Shown in pieces: positions 6,107 through 13,420 of a stretch of DNA of 14,463 nucleotides. The notes below the pieces were generated by a model. It was given only the letters and a program-made list of their open reading frames with translations, did no database searches and had not been told where the DNA came from. This DNA is from Pseudomonadota bacterium (lineage in GTDB: Bacteria > Pseudomonadota > Alphaproteobacteria > Rhizobiales > Xanthobacteraceae), in contig JAEWCJ010000031.1 of the NCBI GenBank assembly GCA_023390695.1, forward strand, positions 1-14,463, in the 5' to 3' direction. The translations under genes and the position numbers were made by a program. How positions within the stretch are numbered: position 1 is the stretch's first letter; every line of letters starts with the position of its first letter.

Positions 6107-8062
6107 TTATGTGCGCAGCTCCGACAGATCCTTGTACAGGTCCAGCGCCTCCGGATTGGCCAGCGCCTCGGTATTCTTCACCGGCCGGCCGGCGACCACG
6201 TCACGCACCGCAAGCTCGGTGATCTTGCCGGACTTGGTGCGCGGAATGTCGGCGACCTGCACGATCTTCGCCGGCACGTGGCGCGGCGAGGCGCCGGTGC
6301 GGATCTTCAGCTTGATCTTGTCGCGCAGGGCATCGTCCAGCGCGGTCCCCTCCTTCAGCCGCACGAACAACACGACGCGCACGTCATTGTCCCAGTCCTG
6401 GCCGATGGCGATGGCTTCCAGCACCTCCGGGATCTGCTCGACCTGCGCATAGATTTCCGCGGTGCCGATGCGCACGCCGCCAGGATTGAGCGTCGCGTCG
6501 GAGCGGCCGTGAATGATCAGGCCGCCATGCCTGGTCCATTCGGCGAAATCGCCGTGGCACCAGACATTATCGAAACGCTCGAAATAGGCGGCGCGATATT
6601 TCTTTCCGTCCGGATCGTTCCAGAACATCACCGGCATCGAGGGGAAGGCCCTGGTGCAGACGAGTTCGCCCTTCTCCTCCACGACATGCCGGCCGTCGTC
6701 CGACCATACGTCCATGGCAAGCCCGAGGCCCGGGGCCTGGATCTCGCCGCGATAAACCGGCGCCGTCGGATCGCCGAGCACGAAGCAGGAGACGATGTCG
6801 GTGCCGCCGGAGATCGAGGCGAGGTGCAGATCCTTTTTGATGTCGGCATAGACGTAATCGAAGCTCTCGGCGGCGAGCGGCGAGCCGGTCGAGGTCATCA
6901 CCTTCATCGCGGAGAGATCGTGCGTCTTCGCCGGCGCAAGCCCCGCCTTCTTGCAGGCGTCGATATATTTCGCCGAGGTGCCGAAGACGGTGATGCCTTC
7001 GTCCTGCGCATAGTCGAACAGCACTTCCGGCCGGGGCGCGAAGGGCGAGCCGTCCCACAGGACCAGCGTCGCGTCGCTGGCGAGGCCGGTGACCAGCCAG
7101 TTCCACATCATCCAGCCGAGCGTGGTGAAGTAGAACAGCTTGTCGCCCGCATGCAGGTCGCAATGCAGGCGGTGTTCCTTCAGATGCTGCAGCAGCGTGC
7201 CGCCGGCGCCGTGCACGATGCATTTGGGAATGCCGGTGGTGCCGGACGAGAACAGAATATAGAGCGGATGGTTGAACGGCATCCGCGCGAAAGTCAGCGG
7301 CTTGGCCGAGAAGGGTTTGGCGAACGCCTCCAGCGTGGTCGCGCGCGGCAACGCCGCGGCCACGTCCGACGCCGTATCAAGATACGGCACGATGACGATC
7401 TGCTGCACCGTGGGCAATTGCGCAGCAATCGCCCTGAGCCGCTCGGTCAGGTCGATCTTCTTGCCGTTGTACCAATAGCCGTCGACCGCAAAGAACACCT
7501 TCGGCTCGATCTGGCCGAAGCGATCCAGCACCCCGCGTTCGCCGAAATCGGGCGAGCAGGACGACCAGATGGCGCCGATCGACGTCACCGCCAGCATCAG
7601 CGCGATCGATTCCGGCAGGTTGGGAAGCATCGCGGCGACGCGGTCGCCGGGCTGAATGCCGGCCTCGCGCAGCGCCTGCTGGGTGCGCGAGACCAGATTG
7701 CGCAACTGGTCCCAGGTCACGCTATAGGCGGCCTTGTCCTCGCCGCGAAATATCATGGCGGGGCCGTCGCCGGTCTTGCGCAGGAGATTCTCGGCGAAAT
7801 TGAGCGTCGCGTCCGGGAAGAATTGTGCGCCGGGCATCTTGTCGCCGTCGACCAGGCGGCGTTCGCCCTTGTCGCCGATCACCCCGCAATAATCCCAGAC
7901 CATGTCCCAAAATTCGGCGCGCTGCGCGACCGACCAGGCATGCAGGTCGCGGTAGCTCTGAAGCGCGGTGCCGTGGCGGGCATTCACCTGTCCGATGAAG
8001 CTATGGATCTGGGCCGCCGCCGCACGCTGCGGGCTCGGCGTCCACAAGGGCTGGTCTGCCAT
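6107..8062 (-). CDS. aacS: Acetoacetate-CoA ligase (acetoacetyl-CoA synthetase)
   Basis: This cytoplasmic 651-residue enzyme activates acetoacetate with ATP and CoA to give acetoacetyl-CoA, AMP and PPi. The product feeds ketone-body and polyhydroxybutyrate carbon back to central metabolism. The ANL-superfamily features are in order: an N-terminal ACAS_N-like region, the ATP-binding loop [10 protein letters not shown] at 271-280 followed by [17 protein letters not shown] (characteristic of acetoacetyl- rather than acetyl-CoA synthetase), [12 protein letters not shown] in the middle, [20 protein letters not shown] at the hinge, and the C-terminal catalytic lysine K613 in [10 protein letters not shown]. 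The length is standard. ATG 8062 has a good ribosome site, GAGGGGAC, on the minus strand. The gene stands alone, diverging from the asmA-like gene. Acetyl- or propionyl-CoA synthetase is less likely given the motif wording and length. Confidence 0.95.
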   Translation of the reverse strand: MADQPLWTPSPQRAAAAQIHSFIGQVNARHGTALQSYRDLHAWSVAQRAEFWDMVWDYCGVIGDKGERRLVDGDKMPGAQFFPDATLNFAENLLRKTGDGPAMIFRGEDKAAYSVTWDQLRNLVSRTQQALREAGIQPGDRVAAMLPNLPESIALMLAVTSIGAIWSSCSPDFGERGVLDRFGQIEPKVFFAVDGYWYNGKKIDLTERLRAIAAQLPTVQQIVIVPYLDTASDVAAALPRATTLEAFAKPFSAKPLTFARMPFNHPLYILFSSGTTGIPKCIVHGAGGTLLQHLKEHRLHCDLHAGDKLFYFTTLGWMMWNWLVTGLASDATLVLWDGSPFAPRPEVLFDYAQDEGITVFGTSAKYIDACKKAGLAPAKTHDLSAMKVMTSTGSPLAAESFDYVYADIKKDLHLASISGGTDIVSCFVLGDPTAPVYRGEIQAPGLGLAMDVWSDDGRHVVEEKGELVCTRAFPSMPVMFWNDPDGKKYRAAYFERFDNVWCHGDFAEWTRHGGLIIHGRSDATLNPGGVRIGTAEIYAQVEQIPEVLEAIAIGQDWDNDVRVVLFVRLKEGTALDDALRDKIKLKIRTGASPRHVPAKIVQVADIPRTKSGKITELAVRDVVAGRPVKNTEALANPEALDLYKDLSELRT

Positions 8063-8182
8063 GCTGTCCCCTCACTCACTCATAAATGTCTGAAACCAGA
8101 CCTGTTTTCCACATGCAAGCGCCGGACATACCCGCATCCGGCCCCAAAAGCGACACAGACCCCACCCATGGTTGCGGCCAAG

Positions 8183-8210
8183 TTGCGCGCTCGGACCCGC
8201 CCGGTATAGT
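8183..8210 (+). promoter_or_regulatory. Candidate sigma-70-type promoter for the AsmA-family gene
   Basis: TTGCGC at 8183-8188 and TATAGT at 8205-8210 are separated by 16 bases. This would start a transcript near 8217 with a leader of about 30 bases before the TTG start at 8246. I saw no comparable promoter for the divergent ligase gene in the rest of the 183-base gap. Confidence 0.45.
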
Positions 8211-8245
8211 CCGGCGGCGTCCAGCTCTAAATCGGAAAAAAACTC

Positions 8246-10255
8246 TTGTCCGCAGTCACCGGCTTCAAGCGCCTGGGATTTGCCATTGCTGCCCTCGTGC
8301 TGGTCATGTTCGGGGCCTTGGCGGTGGTCTCCTTTCTCGTCTCGGCCGACCAGGTCCGCGATGCGGTCAAGGCCGAGATCAAGGCCGTGACCGGCCTTGA
8401 TCCGCTGCTGCGCGGGGAGACCCAGGTTTCGCTGTTCCCGACCGGCTCGGTGAGCCTGTCCGATGTCATTCTCGGCGACGCCAATGCGGAAGAGCCGCCG
8501 CTGGTAGCGGAAAAGCTGACCGCGCGGCTGCGTTTCTTCCCGCTGCTGTTCGGGCGGATCGAGGTGTCGGATGTCGCCCTCGTCAATCCGCGCATCGCGC
8601 TGATCCTGAACGAGGACGGATCCTCGAACTGGTCGCCGCTGATCGCGGCGCTGCGGCGCAATTTCGACCCGAAGGCGCTGAGCGCCGAGAAGACGGTCTC
8701 GTTCTCGGAAATTCTCGTCACCGGCGGCACCGTCTGGCTGCAGGACAAAAGACGCGGAATCACCGAACGGCTGCGCGAAGTGAACATGTCGCTGGCCTGG
8801 CCGGCGATTTCCAAAAGCTTCGCCGCCACCGGGCGCCTGACCTGGCGCTATGAGCCGCTGGAGCTGAGCGTCACCCTCGCCGATTTCTCCGCCGCCCTGC
8901 AGGGCGAGCGCTCCGGGCTGAAGATCCGCGTCGCCGGACCGCCGCTGAAAGCCGCCTTCGACGGCGCCATGGGCCATCGCCCGACGCTGAAGATCGACGG
9001 CGCGCTCGCCGTCGATTCGCCATCACTGCGCCGCGCGATGATCTGGGCCGGCGGCCAGCCACTGCCGGGCGGCGGCTTCGGCAAGTTCTCGCTGAAGGCG
9101 CAGACCAATGTCGTGGCAGGCACCGTCGCGCTGACGCAGGCCAATCTGGAAATCGACGGCAATGCCGCCGAGGGCGTCCTGACCTTCGCCAGCGAAGGCC
9201 GGCAGGTCGTACAGGGCACGCTCGCCGCCGACGAGATCGACCTGACCCCCTATGTCTCGACCATCCGCGTCCTCGCCGTCAACGACCGCGAATGGAGCCG
9301 CACTCCGCTCACCCTCGACGGGCTGACGGCGAACGAGCTCGATCTGCGTCTCTCCGCCGGCAAGATGACGATCGGCACCGCAAAACTCGGGCGCACCGCC
9401 ATCGCTGCCAATCTGCGCGAGGGGCGGCTGAATGTGACGGTAGGCGAATCGCAAGCCTTCGGCGGCGTGATCCGGGGATCGGTCGCACTGGCGGCATCCA
9501 GCCGCGGCGCCGATTTCAGATCGCAGCTGCAATTCTCCAACGTCGATCTTGAGAACTGCATCGGCGAGTTGTTCGGCATCCGCCGCATCACCGGCAAAGG
9601 CAATCTCAGCCTCACGCTCGACGGCTCCGGCAGCAATGTGCATGCGCTCACCCGCACGCTGAACGGAACTGCGACCCTGACCGGCGCCAAGGGCGCGTTG
9701 ACGGGATTGAATGTCGAACAATTGCTGCGCCGGCTGGAGCGGCGGCCGCTCTCCGGCGGCAGCGAATTCCGCACCGGCCGCACGCCGTTCGAGACGCTCG
9801 GCGTCGACATCAAGGTCGCACATGGCATGGCCAATGTGGAGAATGTCACGCTCGAGGGCCCGGCGGTGAAGCTGTCGCTCAGCGGACAGGCTTCGATCCC
9901 CGCGCGCGATCTCGACCTGAAAGGCGTCGCCACCCTGCTCGGCAATGCCAATGTTTTCGAGTTGCCGTTCGTGGTCTACGGTCAGTGGGACGATCCGGTG
10001 ATGCTGCCGGACCCGCAAATCCTCATTCGCCGCTCCGGCGCCGCGGCCCCGCTGCTCGACGCCGCGCGCGAACGCAAGACACGCGATCTGATGCGCTCGG
10101 CGATCGAAAAGCTCAGCGGCAAATCCGCGCCCGCATGCGCGGAGAGCGAAGCGCCCGCGCCCGCCTCGGCCACCGCGCCCGAAGAGACAGCGCCGGCCGA
10201 ACCGGCCGAAACCGCCGCGCAGCCGACCGAAGCTGCCGCACAGCCGGCGGAATAA
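8246..10255 (+). CDS. AsmA family envelope protein
   Basis: This 669-residue protein has one N-terminal membrane anchor (about residues 10-32, GFAIAALVLVMFGALAVVSF) and a large periplasmic part of repeated beta-strands typical of AsmA/TamB-like proteins. These form grooves linked to phospholipid transport and outer-membrane homeostasis. Family features include VSLFPTGSVSLSDVILG and the LTARLRFFPLLFGRIEVSDV segment near the N-terminus. The AsmA C-terminal block runs from GLNVEQLLRRLERRPLSGG to VFELPFVVYGQWDDPVMLPD. The last ~45 residues are a low-complexity Ala/Pro/Glu tail. The start is a TTG at 8246 with GGAAAAAA upstream; the next ATG would fall inside the membrane anchor, so the TTG is preferred. 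The substrate is unknown. It is transcribed alone and converges on the VOC gene, about 96 bases away. Confidence 0.88.
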   Translation: MSAVTGFKRLGFAIAALVLVMFGALAVVSFLVSADQVRDAVKAEIKAVTGLDPLLRGETQVSLFPTGSVSLSDVILGDANAEEPPLVAEKLTARLRFFPLLFGRIEVSDVALVNPRIALILNEDGSSNWSPLIAALRRNFDPKALSAEKTVSFSEILVTGGTVWLQDKRRGITERLREVNMSLAWPAISKSFAATGRLTWRYEPLELSVTLADFSAALQGERSGLKIRVAGPPLKAAFDGAMGHRPTLKIDGALAVDSPSLRRAMIWAGGQPLPGGGFGKFSLKAQTNVVAGTVALTQANLEIDGNAAEGVLTFASEGRQVVQGTLAADEIDLTPYVSTIRVLAVNDREWSRTPLTLDGLTANELDLRLSAGKMTIGTAKLGRTAIAANLREGRLNVTVGESQAFGGVIRGSVALAASSRGADFRSQLQFSNVDLENCIGELFGIRRITGKGNLSLTLDGSGSNVHALTRTLNGTATLTGAKGALTGLNVEQLLRRLERRPLSGGSEFRTGRTPFETLGVDIKVAHGMANVENVTLEGPAVKLSLSGQASIPARDLDLKGVATLLGNANVFELPFVVYGQWDDPVMLPDPQILIRRSGAAAPLLDAARERKTRDLMRSAIEKLSGKSAPACAESEAPAPASATAPEETAPAEPAETAAQPTEAAAQPAE

Positions 10256-10263
10256 CGTTTTCA

Positions 10264-10288
10264 GCCGGGGCTTTCCAAGGCCACCGGC
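10264..10288. terminator. Short imperfect stem-loop between convergent genes
   Basis: GCCGG / CCGGC plus GGC / GCC with one bulge forms an 8-bp imperfect stem 9 bases after the asmA-like stop. No T-run follows. It is the only folding candidate noticed in the 96-base gap before the convergent VOC gene. Confidence 0.3.
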
Positions 10289-10351
10289 ATTGCGGGTCGG
10301 GTCTGCGCATCACGATGACGCGAGTGCTGCATCGCCCACGCGTCTTCCGCC

Positions 10352-10741
10352 TCAGGCTGCCTGATAGATCATGATGTAGTTGCCGCAGGTATCGTCGAAC
10401 ACGGCCATCGCCGGTCCCGCCTCGGGCTTGTCCGGCTTGCCCTTGAACGCCACGCCCGACGCGGTCAAGCGTTCGTACTCCTTGTCGATGTCGTCGACGG
10501 CAAAGGCGGTGAGCGGTATGCCGGCATCGTGCAATGCCTTCTGATAGGTCCTGGCGAAATCGAAGCCGGCCGGCTCCAGCACCAGTTCGGTGCCGTCCGG
10601 CGCATCGGGCGAGACCACGGTCAGCCAGCGCGCACCGCCCGCCGGAAAATCCTGCTTTTTGATGAAGCCGAGCTTCTCCGTGTAGAATTTCTCGGCCTTG
10701 TCCTGATCGTCCACCATGACGCTCGACAGCGTGATTTTCAT
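10352..10741 (-). CDS. VOC superfamily (glyoxalase/bleomycin-resistance fold) protein
   Basis: This 129-residue protein has the two beta-alpha-beta-beta-beta modules of the vicinal oxygen chelate fold: MKITLSSVMVDDQDKAEKFY then LGFIKKQDF, and LTAFAVDDIDKEYERLTASG then AVFDDTCGNYIMIYQ. Typical VOC enzymes bind a metal through His/Glu residues in the outer strands. Here a Glu in TELVLEP (near residue 52) is present. The usual first-strand His position reads Ser/Val (SSVMV), the third reads AFAV, and the usual Glu in the last strand reads Met (YIMIYQ). The catalytic metal site therefore looks mostly absent, suggesting a binding role or different chemistry; this is inference from motif positions. 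It is the last gene of the ArsR operon, 36 bases after the upstream gene, with a good GAGGAGAC ribosome site. Confidence 0.88.
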   Translation of the reverse strand: MKITLSSVMVDDQDKAEKFYTEKLGFIKKQDFPAGGARWLTVVSPDAPDGTELVLEPAGFDFARTYQKALHDAGIPLTAFAVDDIDKEYERLTASGVAFKGKPDKPEAGPAMAVFDDTCGNYIMIYQAA

Positions 10742-10777
10742 TGCGCCGTGTCTCCTCTGTCTGACAGCCGATTGCGA

Positions 10778-11260
10778 TCAGTGCGCCACAAGCCCTGCCG
10801 GAAAGCGGTCGGCAACGAGGTTGAGCCGGATGCCGTGCTCCAGCAGCGCTTTCGCGCCCGCCAGCACCAGCGAAAAGCCCTGCGTGGAATCGATCGCCTG
10901 CTGCACGATGCTGCCGCCATCACCCTGAAAGCCGGTATTGACGATCTCGACAAAGGTGCCGTTTTCATGCGGCGTGAATGTCCATTCCACCGTGGTCGGG
11001 CTTTCATCGGGGCCGCCCCACTCGATCTCGATGCGCCGATGCGGCTCGACGGACGTCACCACGACATCCGCGAAGACGCCGTACATCTTCCAGTCCCACC
11101 GGATCTTCTTGCCGGTCTCCAGCCGCGCGCTGCCATGCGTGAACCAGAACTGGGTGGTCAGCGCGGGATCGACGAAGGCTTCGAACACCTCCGCAACCGG
11201 GCGGCGGATCAGCATGCCCGTTTTGGCCACCGGCGGCGCGTCGAGCGTGAAACTGGTCAT
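10778..11260 (-). CDS. SRPBCC (AHSA1-like) domain protein
   Basis: This 160-residue cytoplasmic protein of the START/SRPBCC superfamily belongs to the branch related to the Hsp90-ATPase activator Aha1 C-terminal domain. Recognisable pieces are MLIRRPVAEVFEAFVDPALT (first strand and helix), TQFWFTHGSARLETGKKIRW, VVVTSVEPHRRIEIEWGG, TTVEWTFTPHENGTFVEIVN, and the long C-terminal helix SFSLVLAGAKALLEHGI (with Gly for the first Ser). The helix-grip fold makes a hydrophobic pocket that binds an unknown small molecule; the family has few proven activities. It lies 24 bases after another SRPBCC gene in the same operon. The two differ enough that recent duplication is unlikely. An AGGGA ribosome site precedes ATG 11260. 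Confidence 0.88.
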   Translation of the reverse strand: MTSFTLDAPPVAKTGMLIRRPVAEVFEAFVDPALTTQFWFTHGSARLETGKKIRWDWKMYGVFADVVVTSVEPHRRIEIEWGGPDESPTTVEWTFTPHENGTFVEIVNTGFQGDGGSIVQQAIDSTQGFSLVLAGAKALLEHGIRLNLVADRFPAGLVAH

Positions 11261-11284
11261 TGAAGAGTCCCTGCAAATTTCGTG

Positions 11285-11827
11285 TCACGTGTCCGCAAAG
11301 CGGCGGGCGTATTCGGCTTCCAGCGCGGCATGCGTCGACCAGAACGGACGCGGCGCGACGCCGTTGAGCTGATCCTCGAGAATGCCGGTATGCGCGTGCC
11401 AGCCGGCGGCAACGCTGAGCATGTTGCCGCGGCTGCCGAGCCGTACATGCGTGATGACCAGCAAGGTGTCCCCGCCGCGGGCGGACAATTCAAACGTCAC
11501 TTCCGAATCTTGCGGATTGCCCCAGGTATAAGCCAGCACATGCGGCGGCTCGCAGCGGGTGATGACGCCATGCATGCTGTGGCCGCATTCCATCGCCTTG
11601 TATTTTTCGGGAATGTCCTTTTCGGCGGAGAGATCGGCGTGATGGAAATCGAGCGTCACCTTGCCGCCGACGCGCAGCTCCATCTCGCCGGGCGCCAGCC
11701 AGGTGCCGCGCTTCGTCGAGTCGGTGAGATAGGCCCAGACCCGCTCGACCGGGCCCGGCAGCAGACGTTCGAGGCGCACGGTCTCCGGCGCGGTGACGGC
11801 GCCGTACTTTTCGTTGTTTCCGCTCAT
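11285..11827 (-). CDS. SRPBCC (AHSA1-like) domain protein, ArsR-coupled
   Basis: This 180-residue cytoplasmic protein is the second SRPBCC/AHSA1-like member of the operon. Visible pieces are ETVRLERLLPGPVERVWAYL, GTWLAPGEMELRVGGKVTLD, VITRCEPPHVLAYTWG, SEVTFELSARGGDTLLVITH and the C-terminal helix WHAHTGILEDQLNG. Its ATG overlaps the stop of the arsR-type gene (ATGA at 11824-11827), with a GGAGG ribosome site inside that gene, so the two are translationally coupled. Coupling of an ArsR repressor to an AHSA1-like protein is a widespread pair, but the ligand and purpose are not settled. It could sense, carry or modify the same small molecule that releases the repressor; that is inference. Confidence 0.9.
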   Translation of the reverse strand: MSGNNEKYGAVTAPETVRLERLLPGPVERVWAYLTDSTKRGTWLAPGEMELRVGGKVTLDFHHADLSAEKDIPEKYKAMECGHSMHGVITRCEPPHVLAYTWGNPQDSEVTFELSARGGDTLLVITHVRLGSRGNMLSVAAGWHAHTGILEDQLNGVAPRPFWSTHAALEAEYARRFADT

Positions 11828-12183
11828 GTCGGCCTCCGCCGTTTCTGGCCCGCATCAACGGCCTTCAATTCCCGCTCCAGCAGATCCAACCGGTGGCTCC
11901 AGAAGGCGCGCTGTTCCTCGATCCAGGCGGCTGCGGCGTCGAGCGGCTCGGGATTGGCGGCGAGGAAATGCTCCCGGCCCTCTTTCCGGCGCGTCACCAG
12001 TTGCGCACGTTCCAGCACCTGGATGTGTTTCGACACCGCGTTGAGCGACATGTCGAAGGGCCGCGCAAGCTCCGTCACCCGCGCCTCGCCCTGGGTGAGC
12101 CGCTGCAAAATGGCCCGCCGCGTGGGATCGGCGAGCGCCATCAATGTGTGGTCAAGGGCCGTCTGCAGGCTCATAGCTATCAT
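11824..12183 (-). CDS. ArsR-type winged-helix transcriptional repressor
   Basis: The 119-residue ArsR-family regulator carries the usual N-terminal LMALADPTRRAILQRL (residues 14-29), the winged-helix segment ARVTELARPFDMSLNAVSKH (34-53) with recognition helix around 45-60, and the wing LVTRRKEGREHFL. The classical metal site ELCVCDL is replaced by VTELARPF with no cysteine, so metal sensing through that site is excluded. A charged C-terminal helix (AWIEEQRAFWSHRLDLLERE) is typical of the subgroup paired with AHSA1-like genes. ATG 12183 is favoured over ATG 12174 because AAAGG lies just upstream. It opens a four-gene minus-strand operon (ArsR, SRPBCC, SRPBCC, VOC). A perfect palindrome covers its promoter and start, so it very likely represses itself. 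Confidence 0.93.
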   Translation of the reverse strand: MIAMSLQTALDHTLMALADPTRRAILQRLTQGEARVTELARPFDMSLNAVSKHIQVLERAQLVTRRKEGREHFLAANPEPLDAAAAWIEEQRAFWSHRLDLLERELKAVDAGQKRRRPT

Positions 12184-12207
12184 TCAACCTTTTGGTTGAA
12201 TGATAGC
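12176..12207. promoter_or_regulatory. Probable ArsR operator, perfect 14-bp inverted repeat
   Basis: GCTATCATTCAACC and GGTTGAATGATAGC are exact inverted repeats separated by TTTT. The 32-base palindrome covers the -10 box, the expected transcription start, the AAAGG ribosome site and the ATG (12181-12183) of the arsR-type gene. Dimeric ArsR proteins bind such palindromes, so this should be the autoregulatory operator. As RNA, a start inside the palindrome would keep only part of the right arm. Confidence 0.85.
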
Positions 12208-12227
12208 CCGGGATCCGCCGGAGTCAA
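12200..12227 (-). promoter_or_regulatory. Sigma-70-type promoter of the ArsR operon
   Basis: On the minus strand, TTGACT (12222-12227) and TATCAT (12200-12205) are 16 bases apart, each one base or two from consensus. The -10 lies inside the operator palindrome. Transcription should start near 12193, giving a leader of only about 10 bases before ATG 12183. Confidence 0.7.
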
Positions 12228-12318
12228 CGGGTTCGGCCCGCCGTGCCGGCGCACAGCCGATGGGGTATGATCGCAGCGGACGAATCAGACGCTGGCCTGC
12301 CGCAACCAAGGTGCGCCG

Positions 12319-12573
12319 ATGCTTCCTCGCCTGATCCTGTCGCTGCTCAAGATCATGGTGGCTTCGCTGATCGTCGGCGCGATCCTTTCGCATTTCGGAA
12401 TCACCACCGACAAGCTGCTGAGCGAGATCGGCGTGTCACCGGAGAGCATTGCCGAGATCGGCCGGCAGACTTGGGACTGGGCCATGCCCAACGTGATCCT
12501 CGGCGCGATCTTCATCCTGCCGGTCTGGTTCGTGATCGTCCTGTTCAGCCCGCCCGGCCCGAGCCGGGAATAA
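12319..12573 (+). CDS. Small membrane protein (possibly DUF6460)
   Basis: The 84-residue protein has two membrane segments: about residues 4-23 (RLILSLLKIMVASLIVGAIL) and 57-76 (PNVILGAIFILPVWFVIVLF). They are joined by an acidic linker with amphipathic character (GITTDKLLSEIGVSPESIAE). It resembles the short DUF6460-type proteins of Hyphomicrobiales as I remember them, but I am not certain of that assignment. ATG 12319 has an AAGGTG ribosome site 11 bases upstream. TATGAT at 12266-12271 is a fair -10 without a convincing -35. The gene diverges from the ArsR operon and converges on potI, 27 bases away. A small stem CCCGGC / GCCGGG falls in its last codons. Function unknown. Confidence 0.78.
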   Translation: MLPRLILSLLKIMVASLIVGAILSHFGITTDKLLSEIGVSPESIAEIGRQTWDWAMPNVILGAIFILPVWFVIVLFSPPGPSRE

Positions 12574-12578
12574 CGGCG

Positions 12579-12612
12579 CAGGTCACATCGGCGCGCCAGG
12601 TCACATCGGCGC
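12579..12612. repeat. 18-bp tandem duplication at the potI stop
   Basis: CAGGTCACATCGGCGC occurs at 12579-12594 and 12597-12612, an 18-base period. On the minus strand both copies encode ...APM-stop in the same frame, so potI has a second in-frame TGA 18 bases after the first. Confidence 0.9.
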
Positions 12613-13419
12613 ACCAAGAGCGCCGTGCTGATCGCTTTGCGCGACATTGCGCTTGGACAAGAGCGAGGCGACCACGACGATCAGCGCCACCACCGCGATC
12701 ATGATGGTGCAGATCGCGTTGATCTCCGGCTTCACGCCGAGCCGCACCTCCGAATAGATGCGGATCGGCAAGGTGGTGGCGCCGGGGCCGGTGGTGAAGC
12801 TCGCGATCACGAAATCGTCGAGCGAGAGCGTGAAGGCGAGCATCCAGCCCGACAGGATGGCAGGCAGGATCAGCGGCAGCGTCACCGTGAGAAAGGCGCG
12901 CCACGGCGGACAGCCGAGATCCATCGCCGCCTCTTCCAGCGACCAGTCGAAGGACAGAAGCCGCGACTGCACGATCACGGTGACGAAGCACATGGTCAGC
13001 GTGGTATGCGCAAGCGTCGTCGTCCAGAAGCCGCGATCGAAATTGAGCGCGACGAACAGCAGCAGCAGCGACAGCCCGATGATGACCTCCGGCAGCACCA
13101 GCGGCGCATAGATCATCGCCGAGAACGGCAGCCGGCCGCGGAAATAGCCGGCGCGCACCAACGCCAGCGCGGCGAGCGTGCCGAGAATGGTCGCGGCGGT
13201 GGCGGACAACAGTGCGATGCGCAAGCTGACCCAGGCCGCCTGCAGCATGGCGCTGTCTTCCAGCAAGGCGCGATACCAGCGCAGCGACCAGCCGCCCCAG
13301 ACGGTGACCAGCTTGGAATCGTTGAACGAGTAGATCACCAGGATGGCGATCGGCAGATAAAGGAACGCCAGACCGAGCGCGAGCGAGGCCAGATTGAAGC
13401 GGGAGAAGCCGCGCAGCAT
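12601..13419 (-). CDS. potI: Putrescine ABC transporter permease PotI
   Basis: This 272-residue inner-membrane permease is one of the two channel halves of a putrescine-type importer. It matches E. coli PotI as I remember it over long stretches: YLPIAILVIYSFNDSKLVTV and WGGWSLRWYRALLEDSAM near the N-terminus, LPEVIIGLSLLLLFVAL in the middle, and LSLDDFVIASFTTGPGATTL then IYSEVRLGVKPEINA toward the end. The ATPase-docking EAA loop is EEAAMDLGCPPWRAFLTVTL at residues 162-181. About six transmembrane segments are visible and the length is normal. ATG 13419 has a GGAGGG site inside the end of potH, one base after that gene's TGA, so the two are translationally coupled. Substrate specificity depends on the unseen binding protein; other polyamines are possible. 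The stop lies in an 18-bp tandem repeat. Confidence 0.92.
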   Translation of the reverse strand: MLRGFSRFNLASLALGLAFLYLPIAILVIYSFNDSKLVTVWGGWSLRWYRALLEDSAMLQAAWVSLRIALLSATAATILGTLAALALVRAGYFRGRLPFSAMIYAPLVLPEVIIGLSLLLLFVALNFDRGFWTTTLAHTTLTMCFVTVIVQSRLLSFDWSLEEAAMDLGCPPWRAFLTVTLPLILPAILSGWMLAFTLSLDDFVIASFTTGPGATTLPIRIYSEVRLGVKPEINAICTIMIAVVALIVVVASLLSKRNVAQSDQHGALGAPM

Positions 13420-13420
13420 G

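Noticed and set aside
8088..8101. Inverted repeat GTCTG / CAGAC upstream of the acetoacetate-CoA ligase gene
   Set aside because: Arms of 5 bp are expected by chance at this frequency and no promoter elements line up with it.
6068..8209. Plus-strand open frame of 713 codons opposite the acetoacetate-CoA ligase gene
   Set aside because: Same codon-bias shadow: Arg/His/Gly-rich, no domain, and fully overlapped by a well-supported enzyme gene on the other strand.
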